64,000 nucleotides of DNA from assembly GCF_004151275.2 (NCBI RefSeq), contig NZ_CP130821.1, forward strand, positions 2,852,001 to 2,916,000, in the 5' to 3' direction. Under the pieces are notes generated by a model, which saw nothing but the letters and a program-made list of their open reading frames with translations, was not told the DNA's origin and did no database searches. Below are positions 34,548 to 44,200 of the stretch, in pieces; positions within the stretch are counted from its first letter, which is position 1, and each line of letters opens with the position of its first letter. This stretch comes from Flavobacterium dauae (GTDB lineage: Bacteria > Bacteroidota > Bacteroidia > Flavobacteriales > Flavobacteriaceae). Position numbers and translations under genes: made by a program.

Positions 34548-35890
34548 GTTAGCGGTAATGCAATCATACGACCGTCCCAAAATGAAACGAATTTTAGCAA
34601 TAGCCATATTTACAATGAGTATTTTTAATTTATTTGGACAAAACAAAGCAGAAAATGACCCTTATTGGGAATTTGATAAATCAAAACATTTCAAACCAAA
34701 ACTAAATATTGGAGATTTTTTTAAGCTTACTGATTTTGATTTTGGTTGGTTTGTACTTGAACCAATTTCAGAGTTCATTCAAGACGAAAAAGGCGAACTT
34801 ACTAAAGGAAACACTTTATCCTATGGACAAAAAGCTCTTTATTATTGGTGGTATGTTGATGCTCAAGTTACAAATGGTGGTTTTACACAATTCTACTATA
34901 ATGGTTATGGAAAATATGTCCCAACAATAATTAAAAGTCTGAAATACATTGGAGATGATAAAATGGCTGAACTGGTTAACAGGTCATACGAACTTTATTT
35001 AAAAGAGAATAAAAAGATTAAGGACGCAAGAAAAGGTGGATTAGAAGCATTTAGCAATCTATACAAAGAAATCAAAGACTTTGACGAATTGGATGATGAA
35101 TATTACAATCTCAATGAACAAACAATGAAAAAAGTTGAGAAATATATTCGCGAAAATCCAAATGAATTCTGTACTAATGAAAATAACGAAGAATTTGATT
35201 TGACAATTTCGGGAGACTTAAAAACTTACTATTCAAATAATAATATAAAAGAAATAACTCCACTTTCAAATGGAAAAGTCAATGGAATTTTTAAAAGCTT
35301 TTATGAAAATGGAAATCCAAAAGATGAAATCAATTATATAGATGGAGAAGCTACGGGAGAAAGAGTTGAATATTATGAAAATGGAAATAAAAAGTTATCT
35401 ATATCAAAATCAGATAAACCAAAAGGACTTTTACATTCAGAATTTTACGACAATGGAAATTTAAGATCAACTCAAATTTATATATCAAAATATGATAGAG
35501 ATGGAAAGTGGATACAATACTTTTCAAGCGGACAAATGAAGAGCGAGACTGAATTTATCAATAAGGAATTTTTCGTGCAAAATTGTTGGAAAGAAGATGG
35601 CACTCAGATTCTAAAAGATGGTACAGGTTTGTACATAACTGAAAACACTTATTGGGAAGGCTACACTCAAAGAAATGAACAAGAATATTTAAACTACAAA
35701 AGACACGGAAAACAATACACATACAACAACAATAAACTTTCCTTATATCAAGAAATGTTTGAAGGAAAAGAAAACGGACTAACAAAATCATTTGACGAAA
35801 ATGGAAATGTTACGGAAGAAACCGTTTATGAAAATGGAAAAGAAATATCAAGAAAAAAATTAAAACAATAGCAAATGCACTACCGCTAAC
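34548..35890 (+). repeat. gene cassette (DMP19/MORN-like protein)
   Basis: The cassette starts GTTAGCGGTAATGC (34548-34561) and ends GCACTACCGCTAAC (35877-35890). The ends are exact complements over ten bases apart from one position near the gene side. The base that differs from the HEPN cassette (T for C) is compensated at the other end (A for G), as expected if start and end once met in a circular cassette. Confidence 0.7.
34582..35871 (+). CDS. secreted DMP19-domain protein with MORN-like repeats
   Basis: I start at ATG 34582 (MKRILAIAIFTMSIFNLFGQ), a signal peptide; an earlier GTG frame would translate the attC core. Residues about 70-170 match DMP19 (YWWYVDAQVTNGGFTQFYYNG). The C-terminal ~220 residues hold toxin-antitoxin YwqK/MORN-type repeats (EYYENGNKK, FYDNGNLRS, SFDENGNVT). 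The whole gene lies in one cassette. Function unknown; secreted location is inferred from the signal. Confidence 0.75.
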   Translation: MKRILAIAIFTMSIFNLFGQNKAENDPYWEFDKSKHFKPKLNIGDFFKLTDFDFGWFVLEPISEFIQDEKGELTKGNTLSYGQKALYYWWYVDAQVTNGGFTQFYYNGYGKYVPTIIKSLKYIGDDKMAELVNRSYELYLKENKKIKDARKGGLEAFSNLYKEIKDFDELDDEYYNLNEQTMKKVEKYIRENPNEFCTNENNEEFDLTISGDLKTYYSNNNIKEITPLSNGKVNGIFKSFYENGNPKDEINYIDGEATGERVEYYENGNKKLSISKSDKPKGLLHSEFYDNGNLRSTQIYISKYDRDGKWIQYFSSGQMKSETEFINKEFFVQNCWKEDGTQILKDGTGLYITENTYWEGYTQRNEQEYLNYKRHGKQYTYNNNKLSLYQEMFEGKENGLTKSFDENGNVTEETVYENGKEISRKKLKQ

Positions 35891-35899
35891 ACGGGTAAC

Positions 35900-37603
35900 T
35901 GTTGCACAACTCCAATTTTAAGGATATAAAGGTAAAATAACACAAAAACCAACCACTTTTAAAGAGATTTTAGAGAGGTTGGTTTTTTAGTTTCACTACT
36001 AAATTCTAAAATTTGCATTGCTTAAAATGAAGTATTTGATGTTGTATTAGATAAATTTATAAAAAACAAGTTCTTTCCTTGATATAAGAACAAAACTTGG
36101 GCTAAAGCTTTGGGAATTTTAAGAATAAAACGCAGGTATTTCTTCAAGTTGTACGATAAACTTGACATCAATACATGTTTGTTTGCCTGCGCCATTCCCC
36201 GACTGTTGATACGCTTCATGTTAAAAAAGTTAATCAGCGTACCTAAAACGGGTTCTACTGTTGCACTTCTACGCTTTACCAACCTGCGATGATACGCTTT
36301 ATTTTGGGTGAGTTTTTCGTGCATTTTATCGTACAAAGGTTTATGAATGCTTTCTTCCAGTTTTTTAAACTTGGTTACTTTACCACAACAACTTGCTCGT
36401 AACGGACATTGTCCACAGGCTTTTTCACTGCTTCGGTAACTTTTCTTTTCGTAGCCTTTGCTGTCTTTTGATGTTTTTTTATAAGGTAAAAAAGCTTTGT
36501 TTCCGCCTTCTTGAATACATTCGTATCGGTTTTCTTCTTTATTAAAAATAAAGCCTTCGCGGTTAGGTTTGTATTGTCCAAAATTGGGGATCCAAGCGTT
36601 TAGATTATGGTCTTCACAATATTGCAAACTTGTACCGCTGCTGTAACCTGCATCGGCTATCACTTCATTGATTTGAATATCATTTTGAGCCAAGTTGGCT
36701 ATTGTCTGATCCATAATGTCGCTAAAGATTGCCGAGTCTTTACTCCCTGCTGTGCTCTCACAAGCTCCTGTAATCACGTGGTGTTTATCGTCTACTGCTA
36801 ACTGTCCTGCATAGTTCAGTTGGCGTGGCTTACCAGGTTTGGTCGATATTTTCGCATCAGGATCGGTAGATGAATAATGGGTGTGATTGCTTAAAAATTT
36901 AGGACGAATTTCTTCGCCATCTTCATCAATTTGAACGGTCTTTCTATGGCCTGGCATGTCTTTAAATGCTTCGGTTTTCCACGCATGATGTTGTTCTACT
37001 TCTTTTTTCTTTTGAGTGCTAACTTGGTACTCAGAGTTCGCTTTCAATTCTTCTGCATAAGTTTGTACATCATCGATAATTTCTTTTTCCACCAAACTAT
37101 CCATACTCGCGTTGGCTTTGATAAAAGCGCTGTCTACACATTGACGTTTGCCTCGAACCATATCTTTGTGTACGCACAAACCTAATATCATTTGAAAAAG
37201 CTGCAAGAAAACTTCTTCGCCAAAAAGTGCGCGCGTTCGGCTTATCGTCGAATGCCAAGGCAAATCTTCATTTAAATCGTAACCTAAAAACAAGCGAACA
37301 TCTAAACAATTACTGCAATATCGAATCAAGGCTCTGTCGCTATTGATGTTGTTTAAATAGCCAACCAATAAAATCTTGAAAAACACCACGGGATCAATGC
37401 TTTCTTGACCCTGGGTACCGTAATAGTTGCGAGTAGATTTATACAGAAAATGTAAATCGAGCTCTTGATTTACGCGGCGATAAAAGTTATCGACTGGAAC
37501 TAACCGATCGAGGCTTAGTTCATAGAAAAGTTGTGGGGTGAAATCTTTACGTCCTTGCATACAACAAGATACGAAATTTTAATTATATTTGAGTTGTGCA
37601 ACA
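35900..37603 (-). mobile_element. IS1182-like insertion sequence, copy 2
   Basis: 1,704 bp with ends TGTTGCACAACTC (35900-35912) and GAGTTGTGCAACA (37591-37603), identical to copy 1. An AACCAACC/GGTTGGTT hairpin at 35947-35984 followed by T guards the left end; its stem differs from copy 1 but is still paired, so the structure seems selected. Contains one intact transposase gene. Confidence 0.9.
36022..37560 (-). CDS. transposase of the IS1182-like element, copy 2
   Basis: A 512-residue transposase equal in length to copy 1, with identical core blocks (QLAVDDKHHVITGAC; VIADAGYSSGTSLQY; RSATVEPVLGTLINFF) and a diverged linker around residues 175-215. The divergence shows that the copies are not recent duplicates, yet both lie at the same position of an attC-like site. 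Confidence 0.9.
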   Translation of the reverse strand: MQGRKDFTPQLFYELSLDRLVPVDNFYRRVNQELDLHFLYKSTRNYYGTQGQESIDPVVFFKILLVGYLNNINSDRALIRYCSNCLDVRLFLGYDLNEDLPWHSTISRTRALFGEEVFLQLFQMILGLCVHKDMVRGKRQCVDSAFIKANASMDSLVEKEIIDDVQTYAEELKANSEYQVSTQKKKEVEQHHAWKTEAFKDMPGHRKTVQIDEDGEEIRPKFLSNHTHYSSTDPDAKISTKPGKPRQLNYAGQLAVDDKHHVITGACESTAGSKDSAIFSDIMDQTIANLAQNDIQINEVIADAGYSSGTSLQYCEDHNLNAWIPNFGQYKPNREGFIFNKEENRYECIQEGGNKAFLPYKKTSKDSKGYEKKSYRSSEKACGQCPLRASCCGKVTKFKKLEESIHKPLYDKMHEKLTQNKAYHRRLVKRRSATVEPVLGTLINFFNMKRINSRGMAQANKHVLMSSLSYNLKKYLRFILKIPKALAQVLFLYQGKNLFFINLSNTTSNTSF

Positions 37604-37871
37604 AGCACAAAGGTTTGGCGCAATGGCGGGTTAAAGCTAAAATTAAAGTTTTGGTTTTCTATTCCGCAAAAAGCCAATTGTATTGACTTTTTTCTTAAAT
37701 TTATTCAATTAATTGGCTTTTTGCTTAAGTTGGTTTTTAGTTCAAAGTTTAGGCTTTGAATTCCGCCACTGACGCCAAGCTGCAAACCGTTGTGCGATAT
37801 TTTGAAAACAAAAGAAAATTTTGGTATTTTAATTGAAATTGATAACTTTGTATAATTAAAAACAAAAGAAA

Positions 37872-38036
37872 ATGGCAAAACCAATTAAAATAACACCAGT
37901 ATTAAGAGGTCGAGATGCTGTCAATTTTCTTTCAAAGATGAGAGTAAATAAGCGTCAAAATTCAAATTCTACTTCAAAATTAATTGAAGTTAGGAAAGAT
38001 GCTGCTATATTCAAATCGTTGCTTAAAAAAGCTTAA
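37872..38036 (+). CDS. putative antitoxin of a GNAT toxin pair
   Basis: A 54-residue basic protein (MAKPIKITPVLRGRDAVNFL...) ending IFKSLLKKA, three bases before the GTG start of the GNAT protein. Size, charge and position match an antitoxin that binds the toxin and operator. No known antitoxin fold recognised. Confidence 0.65.
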   Translation: MAKPIKITPVLRGRDAVNFLSKMRVNKRQNSNSTSKLIEVRKDAAIFKSLLKKA

Positions 38037-38039
38037 TTC

Positions 38040-38588
38040 GTGTCAGAAGAAGAATTATCGCAACTTTCCTTAATTTTACTAGATGAAGCTCACACAATTA
38101 AACCTTTTGATTGTGAAGATATTGATTTGAATGAATTTTTATTTGAAAAAGCAAAACTCTATAAACAAGAATTTTTAGCCACTACATTTATCTTAGAAAA
38201 CGAGGAACAAACTGTTGCCTACTATAGTATATTTAACGATAGTTTAAAAGTGGAAGAAGAGGGTTTTGCAAGCAAAAGTGCTTTTAACAGATTTCTTAGA
38301 GATTTAGTAAGTCATCCAAAACGACACTTAAAATCATTTCCCGCTCTTAAAATAGGGAGATTAGGTATAGATAAAAATTTTAAAGGAAAAGGATTAGGAA
38401 AACTAATTGTTAATAACATAATAAACGACACTTTAGAATTAAACGAAAAGCAAGCGTGTAAACTAATTACTGTAGACGCATACAATCAATCTTTACATTT
38501 TTATGAAAAGTTAAATTTCGAATATTTAACTGAAAATGATAAAGATGAAGAAACAAGACAAATGTATCTTGATTTAACATCATTATAA
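38040..38588 (+). CDS. GNAT-family toxin-like acetyltransferase
   Basis: A 182-residue GNAT protein starting at GTG 38040, with an acetyl-CoA binding motif in KGKGLGKLIVNNI and the typical C-terminal VDAYNQSLHFYEKLNFEYL. The N-terminal PFDCEDIDLNEFL is like TacT/AtaT toxins that acetylate aminoacyl-tRNA. With the small upstream gene it looks like a type II toxin-antitoxin pair, which is common in integron cassettes. Confidence 0.75.
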   Translation: MSEEELSQLSLILLDEAHTIKPFDCEDIDLNEFLFEKAKLYKQEFLATTFILENEEQTVAYYSIFNDSLKVEEEGFASKSAFNRFLRDLVSHPKRHLKSFPALKIGRLGIDKNFKGKGLGKLIVNNIINDTLELNEKQACKLITVDAYNQSLHFYEKLNFEYLTENDKDEETRQMYLDLTSL

Positions 38589-38596
38589 AAAAACAT

Positions 38597-38735
38597 CGCA
38601 CAACATGTAATTTGCAAAATTGCGGGTTTGAGGTTGAATTAAAGTTTTAAAATAAATATCGCAAAAGGCAATTAATTGAATATTTTGTTTAAATTTATCC
38701 AATTAGTTGCCTTTTGCTTTAGTTGGTTTTATAAT
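38597..38735 (+). repeat. attC-like site 4, end of the array
   Basis: Starts CGCACAACATGTAATTTGCAAAATTGCGG and contains the tip hairpin GCAAAAGGCAATTAATTG/CAATTAGTTGCCTTTTGC, closely like that of site 3. No right-hand core GTTRRRY is present, so the array seems to end or be cut here; the fold-back repeat flank motif follows at 38771. Confidence 0.55.
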
Positions 38736-38864
38736 TAAACATTTCGGTTTATAATTTCTATTGTTCATTTTTACATCCAAGAATTATTTTACGGCTTGGA
38801 AGCTGTGAATCCCCGATTTATGACTAAAAGAACCAAAAGGCTTTTCTTTTTTTGTCTTGCTGCA

Positions 38865-39030
38865 TCATTAAAACGATCGACTACGTTTTATAAGCTAAAT
38901 CATAAAAAAGTATTCATTCTTTGTTATTTTATAATAATGTATTCATAACTCAAGTAAAGCGACTGAACGGAGTTAATCTTAGATTTCGCTACGTTCCCCG
39001 ATTAGTTTACGCTTGTTTCAACAATTTAAT
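38865..39030 (+). repeat. fold-back intergenic repeat, copy G (decayed)
   Basis: Preceded by the flank motif at 38771-38815. It keeps TTAAAACGATCGAC, an inner TAATC ... GATTA stem and TTTACGCTTGTTTCAAC, but the outer arms pair poorly. The rest of the 38740-39453 gap is AT-rich with only an ATTGTTAAA/TTTAACAAT inverted repeat near 39243-39290. Confidence 0.4.
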
Positions 39031-39453
39031 CCCGAAAATATTGGGATTGGTTGTTTGCTTTGCCCTAATAGTACTTAAATAACTATGTTATATTTAATAT
39101 GGGGATTCCGTATAAAGTCCGTTGACAACAGGCTTCTTAATTTTAACACATAACCTAACCAATACAGGACCGACCAAAATACTTAACCCAAATATTGGTC
39201 GAGTAAAAAAAATTTTATCGACCAACCGCTGATGTATAAAGGGATTGTTAAAAAATATAAAAAATTAGTTAAAAAAAAGTTTAACAATTATTTGTTTGCT
39301 TTTTACATTTTTTTAATTTTACAATAAGCAACCTAAATAATAAACATAATAAGCATAGTTTTTACTAAAATATTGATAAAGCATTCGCTTTTTCAGTTAC
39401 CGGACTACTCCTGTAGTCTGACATAAACTATTGCCAAAACTTTAATTTAGCTT

Positions 39454-41190
39454 ATGAAAAGAATATTACACTGCTTACTAAGCACTACGATCTTCTTTTG
39501 CGGTTTTTGGGGATATTCCCAAGAAAGCAATTTGTTTAAACCTACTCTTTGGTTATCCAGTCCGCAAAAAGTAAATGACACCCTGCCGGAATTCGACCGG
39601 TTGAACTTCCACAAAGATTTAGGATTGACCAAAGGAACACTTTGGAGTTCTTCAAAAAAAATCAACAGGCCACAACATCTGTTTCTGGTTTACAAATCTA
39701 AAAAGAAAGAGAACCTTGTATCCTTTATGGGAGAAAAGCGTGCCGTATTCTTGGAAGGCAAAAGCCTCCGTTTAAATGATTCGGTTGACCTAAATGGCTA
39801 TAACGAATCATACGGTGAACTACTGGATGTCCGGTTCTCCAATATTGAAGAAGGCAGGTTTTGGATGAACCCCGAACTTAAAGATTCACGGATATTCGAA
39901 CTGGTGCTGACCGATCAGAAATCGGTTTCCGCCGCCAATGAAATCAGAACCTACCTCAGTCTTAAATATGGTATCGACCTGATTGACTACAAGCAATATA
40001 CTTATAACGACAAGGAATTGTGGGACGGTGGAAAGAAAGCTTTCAACCACCACATTTTCGGGCTTGCTTCGATGCGTCGTTTCAACTTGTACCCATTCCA
40101 AAGCATGCATTCGAAAGATGGCGACCTGATCCTATCCCTTTCCAAAGAACAACGCAGACCTATGGATGAAGGTTCATATGTTCTGGCAGGGAGTAATGGA
40201 AAAAGTCTGACGTTCGACAGAAAATCAAAACTAAGCCGCAAAGAATGGCTGGTGCAGACCAATAAGGAACAGGTAACAATTAACCTTTCCATTCCGCTAA
40301 GCAAACTGGGAGCCCCCGATAATTCATTTAACGATTACGAACTGTTGGTAGGGACAGATAGTAAAAATACCCTAAAATATACCGGTGTTCCTAAAGATAC
40401 CCTGCTTGTTTTCAGTAATGTTGTTTTTAGTAACGGTAACAACAACATCATCCGCTTAAAGGAACATCCTTCCAATATAAAATTCGAAGAAGAAAACAAC
40501 TGCGGTCAGTTCCGCCTGAAAATAAAAGCTCCTTCAGTCCTTTCCAACTACTCTGTAACAATACACGACGATAAAAAAAATGAAGTTCTGGCTTCATTAA
40601 ACATTAATGAAACCTATACAATCAATAACAGTACTTCTACTTATTTTGACGTAACCGTTGCCTACAATGGCAAAAAGGTTGTAAAAAGGTTTGAAACCCC
40701 GATAACTGAACTTAATCCTACTGAGGTTGAGAAATTCTATACGCTGGAAAATGGCGAAGTTACCATTTCGCTGAAAAACACCGGCAACCTTAGCTACCAT
40801 TGGTTTAGTAACAATAATGAAATAGCACAGGGAAATGAAGTAACCTTGCGTGCAGAAGGAACCTACAGCGTAAAAATAGCCAACGATACAGGCTGTTCGA
40901 TAACGCAGGCATTCAGCGTAGGTGCGGACTTTAACGACGAAGGCTGGCGGGTATATCCCAATCCAGCTACTGCAAACGAAGATATTAATGTGCTGTTCAA
41001 CCTTGCCGAAAAATCAAACGTTAACATCGCACTTTATGACAATGGTGGCAGATTGGTAAAAACGACCGCTTTGGGAACCGTTCAGAACGAAACCGTAAAC
41101 CTTGGCAAGCTACCACTTTCATACGGGGTTTATATTGTTGTAGCCTATATCAATGAGCTTCCCCAAATCAAAAAAATCATTATAAAATAA
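39454..41190 (+). CDS. exported protein with type IX secretion sorting domain
   Basis: The 578-residue protein has a signal peptide (MKRILHCLLSTTIFFCGFWGYSQ) and a C-terminal T9SS type A sorting domain (WRVYPNPATANEDINV ... GVYIVVAYINELPQIKKIIIK). The middle has a beta-rich DUF8202-like region (ANEIRTYLSLKYGIDLIDY) and an Ig-like segment. It should be secreted to the cell surface. It lies 17 bp before the giant RHS gene, so the two form an operon and it may help display or export the toxin; that is inference. Confidence 0.85.
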   Translation: MKRILHCLLSTTIFFCGFWGYSQESNLFKPTLWLSSPQKVNDTLPEFDRLNFHKDLGLTKGTLWSSSKKINRPQHLFLVYKSKKKENLVSFMGEKRAVFLEGKSLRLNDSVDLNGYNESYGELLDVRFSNIEEGRFWMNPELKDSRIFELVLTDQKSVSAANEIRTYLSLKYGIDLIDYKQYTYNDKELWDGGKKAFNHHIFGLASMRRFNLYPFQSMHSKDGDLILSLSKEQRRPMDEGSYVLAGSNGKSLTFDRKSKLSRKEWLVQTNKEQVTINLSIPLSKLGAPDNSFNDYELLVGTDSKNTLKYTGVPKDTLLVFSNVVFSNGNNNIIRLKEHPSNIKFEEENNCGQFRLKIKAPSVLSNYSVTIHDDKKNEVLASLNINETYTINNSTSTYFDVTVAYNGKKVVKRFETPITELNPTEVEKFYTLENGEVTISLKNTGNLSYHWFSNNNEIAQGNEVTLRAEGTYSVKIANDTGCSITQAFSVGADFNDEGWRVYPNPATANEDINVLFNLAEKSNVNIALYDNGGRLVKTTALGTVQNETVNLGKLPLSYGVYIVVAYINELPQIKKIIIK

Positions 41191-41206
41191 CATAAACAAA
41201 AACATT

Positions 41207-44200
41207 ATGAACGGATCAGTCAATCCCTTAAAATCCGGTATGCGGGTTTTATACTATACCGCACTGTTTGGCATGTTCTTCCAGTTGTTTGCCTATCCGC
41301 TTTATGCGGCAGTGAGCTATTTTCCTTATGGTGTACGTTCCAATTACTACATCCCTTTTATCAGACCCGACCAATTCGAAGCTTCTGCGACTCCTTATCA
41401 CGAAGAGGATACGGAGACGGCACAAACAACACCTGCGAAGGTTTGGGAATCTTCCCATACGGAGGGAATCCGGGAAAATACCACAGAAGAAACCTTTGAA
41501 ATTTATTCTTCGGATAAAACAGGGGTCATCGGTTACGACAACCAAAGCAAGAGCGACGACCCTTCCGACAATATTTTCCATTTTTCAATCAATAAAAAAC
41601 AGCTTGCCGGAAAAGACCTTGTTTTAAGCTATGAGGTGTATGGTATCGAGAATGCTTCCGGGATTGCCCGCAGCATCAACGAGCATACGGCAACAGGCGG
41701 TTTTTACATACAAAGGAATGCTTCGTGGCAAACCGTAAAGGAAACAGTGGTTGCAGGCCAGTTAAAAAACGGCGACAACCATTTGTTGTTTACCGCTTTT
41801 GAAACCGTTGGATCGGATTATAAAATCCGCAACGTAAAATTAACCGCAGCCACGGCTAAAGAAACTCCTTCGGTATCTTTTGCAGACGGAAACCATTTGT
41901 ACGTGAAAAACGGCAAAGGGTATGTAAAAGGAACGGTTGACGAAGCTGCTGCACAGCTTTTTATCAACGGTAAAGAAATACCCGTAAGAAACCATGAATT
42001 TGAAACCGTACTTGACCATGTTTCCAATATGGAATCACTGGATGTACGCGTAGTAAAGTCAGGGAATACCGTTTTCCGGCAACAACTGCCTGTAATTTTA
42101 AAGGAAATTACAGAAACGGTAACCTATAGGGGTGCCGGACAAATGATTCCGGTACGTCAGTCAGAAAACGGGAGCTACGGTTTCGCCCTTGCCGATGTGG
42201 ACCTGAACATCACAAAGGAAATCTATGGGGGAGCCGACCGCATTACGGTTCAGAAGCTACGTGCCATCGATGCGGCTCCGGTTGGAACCAACATCGTCAA
42301 TGTAACGGCAGGTGCTGCCGCCTACCGGTTCTTGCCCGATGGTGCAATCTTTAAAGACAATGCCCAATTAACCATAAAATTTGATGATAAACTACTCCCA
42401 AAGGGATACAATGCCGGCGATGTAAAGATCCTTTACTTTGATATGGAGCAAAGACGCTGGCTGGCTGTGGCAACCGATACCATTTTAACGGCAGAAAACA
42501 AGGTAGTGGGACTTACCAACCACTTTACCGACTATATCGCAGGAATCATACAAGCACCCGAGTCACCTGAAACAAGTGCTTTTACGCCGACGTCTATTTC
42601 CGACATCCAGGTAGCAAACCCTACGGCAAATATCGTACAGATACAGCCACCGACAGCCAACCAGAAAGGCGATGGTACACTGGATTTCCCCATTACCGTT
42701 CCGGCAGGGCGTAACGGCTTGCAACCTAATTTATCCGTTTCCTATAACAACAACGGCAGCAGCGGCATCACAGGTTACGGCTGGGACATTCCTATTCCGT
42801 ATATCTCGGTAGATACCAAATTCGGTGTGCCGAAGTACGATCTGCAAAAAGAAACCGAAAGTTATCTGTTTAACGGTGAAGAGCTGATGCTGGTTAACGG
42901 CTCAAACCTTTACCTGCCACACAGGCAGTCAAACGCCATTAACAGGGTAAGCGGGACGGCGACCTTTGTACCTAAAGTGGAAGGCTCGTTTTCAAAAATC
43001 CAACGGATAGGGAGCAGTCCGTCAACCTATACCTGGGTGGTGTGGGACAAGTCCGGCACGAAGTATTATTATGGACAAATAGCTGCCCACAGGTTGAGTT
43101 CTGGGACTAACCCCAAAAATATAGCGAAATGGTACCTTTCTAAAGTTGAAGATAAAAACAAAAATTACATCCGGTATAATTATCTACCGAAAACCTACGG
43201 CTCGAGTACCGGCAATTTAAACGGGGGTGTCGAAATACTTCCTCGGAGTATTGAGTATACCCTGCATCCCGATGTGGATATAAGCGCCAATACAGATAAT
43301 CTTTATTATACCGTAAATTTCAATTATGCCAGCAGCAAGCGTACGGATGCACATTTCAACTACCGTTACGGTTTTAAGGAAGTCAATGCGTCAAAACTGG
43401 ACTATATCAAGGTAACCTGCGATAAAATGATTCCAATAGATGTGCGTGATGCCCCGGACATTTATTGTGATTACGACGTGGAATACCGTTTTAATTACGG
43501 TACCGGTCGGTTTGGTAAAACGCTTTTAAGCAGCATTACTACGCGGAATATCCAAAAGGACGACAGCGGAAATATAACCGCAACAGAAGACTATACCCAT
43601 ACGTTTGATTATTACAACGACGTTCCGAGTAATTCGATGTTCGGTGCGGCGAAAACCATCAGCGTGGAAGACGACATTGCCGACGAGAAACATTCGGTCA
43701 TCAGCTCTACCAAAGAAAGTACCAGCTCCACAGAGTTCAATATCGGAGCCGGAATTACTCTTGCCTCGAATCCCCCGGCATGGTGGCCGTTCAGCTATGG
43801 CGGTACCATCAATTTCAATTTTCCTTCGGGCGTTTCCACATCCAGCTCTCCTACGATGCTGCTTTTGGATATCGACGGTGACGGATTGGATGACAAGGTG
43901 GTGAAGGTCGGCAACGAGATCAAATACCACAAAAACCTTGGGGGTATAGCGTTCAGCAGCCAGCTGTACAAGGCATACAGCATCGGCGATCTGGGACTTT
44001 CTGAAAGCAATACCAAAACCGATCCCGAGATGTCGCTGAGCGTCATTTTGGGAAGCTACAGCGCGTCCAAATCGCAGACCAACGGAAGGGCACGTAGCTT
44101 CTTTACCGATGTGAACAACGACGGGCTGGTAGATTTTGTCAAAGACCGCATTGTGTATTTCAACCGGATTGACCCCAACTCGGACCGTCCCAATTTTACC

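Larger units (their letters stand above)
32507..34555 (+). repeat. attC-like site 2, split by a group II intron
   Basis: Removing the intron rejoins ACCCGCT with AACGGTTTGGC to give CCCGCTAACGGTTTGGCAAAA, followed by GTGGCG and, about 80 bp on, CGCCACCTTCGCCAAGCCGC and AAACCGTTAGCGG (core at 34548-34555). The two ends pair along more than 20 bases with unequal bulges, as attC sites do. The rejoined site is about 131 bp. Confidence 0.75.
35882..37796 (+). repeat. attC-like site 3, split by an IS1182-like element
   Basis: Left part ACCGCTAACACGGGTAAC (35882-35899) and right part from 37604 (AGCACAAAGGTTTGGCGCAATGGCGGG ... CCGCCACTGACGCCAAGCTGCAAACCGTTGTGCG, core GTTGTGCG at 37789-37796). A long inner hairpin GCAAAAAGCCAATT/AATTGGCTTTTTGC forms its tip. 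The IS sits at the same place as in site 1. Confidence 0.7.
37789..38604 (+). repeat. gene cassette (toxin-antitoxin)
   Basis: The cassette starts GTTGTGCGATATTTTG and ends CATCGCACAAC at 38594-38604; the outer bases are exact complements (TTGTGCGAT/ATCGCACAA). Its core differs from the GTTAGCGG type, and the change is again matched at both ends. Confidence 0.7.

Noticed and set aside
34513..34581. Longer N-terminus for the DMP19/MORN protein
   Set aside because: It translates the attC-like core; a signal peptide starts at 34582.
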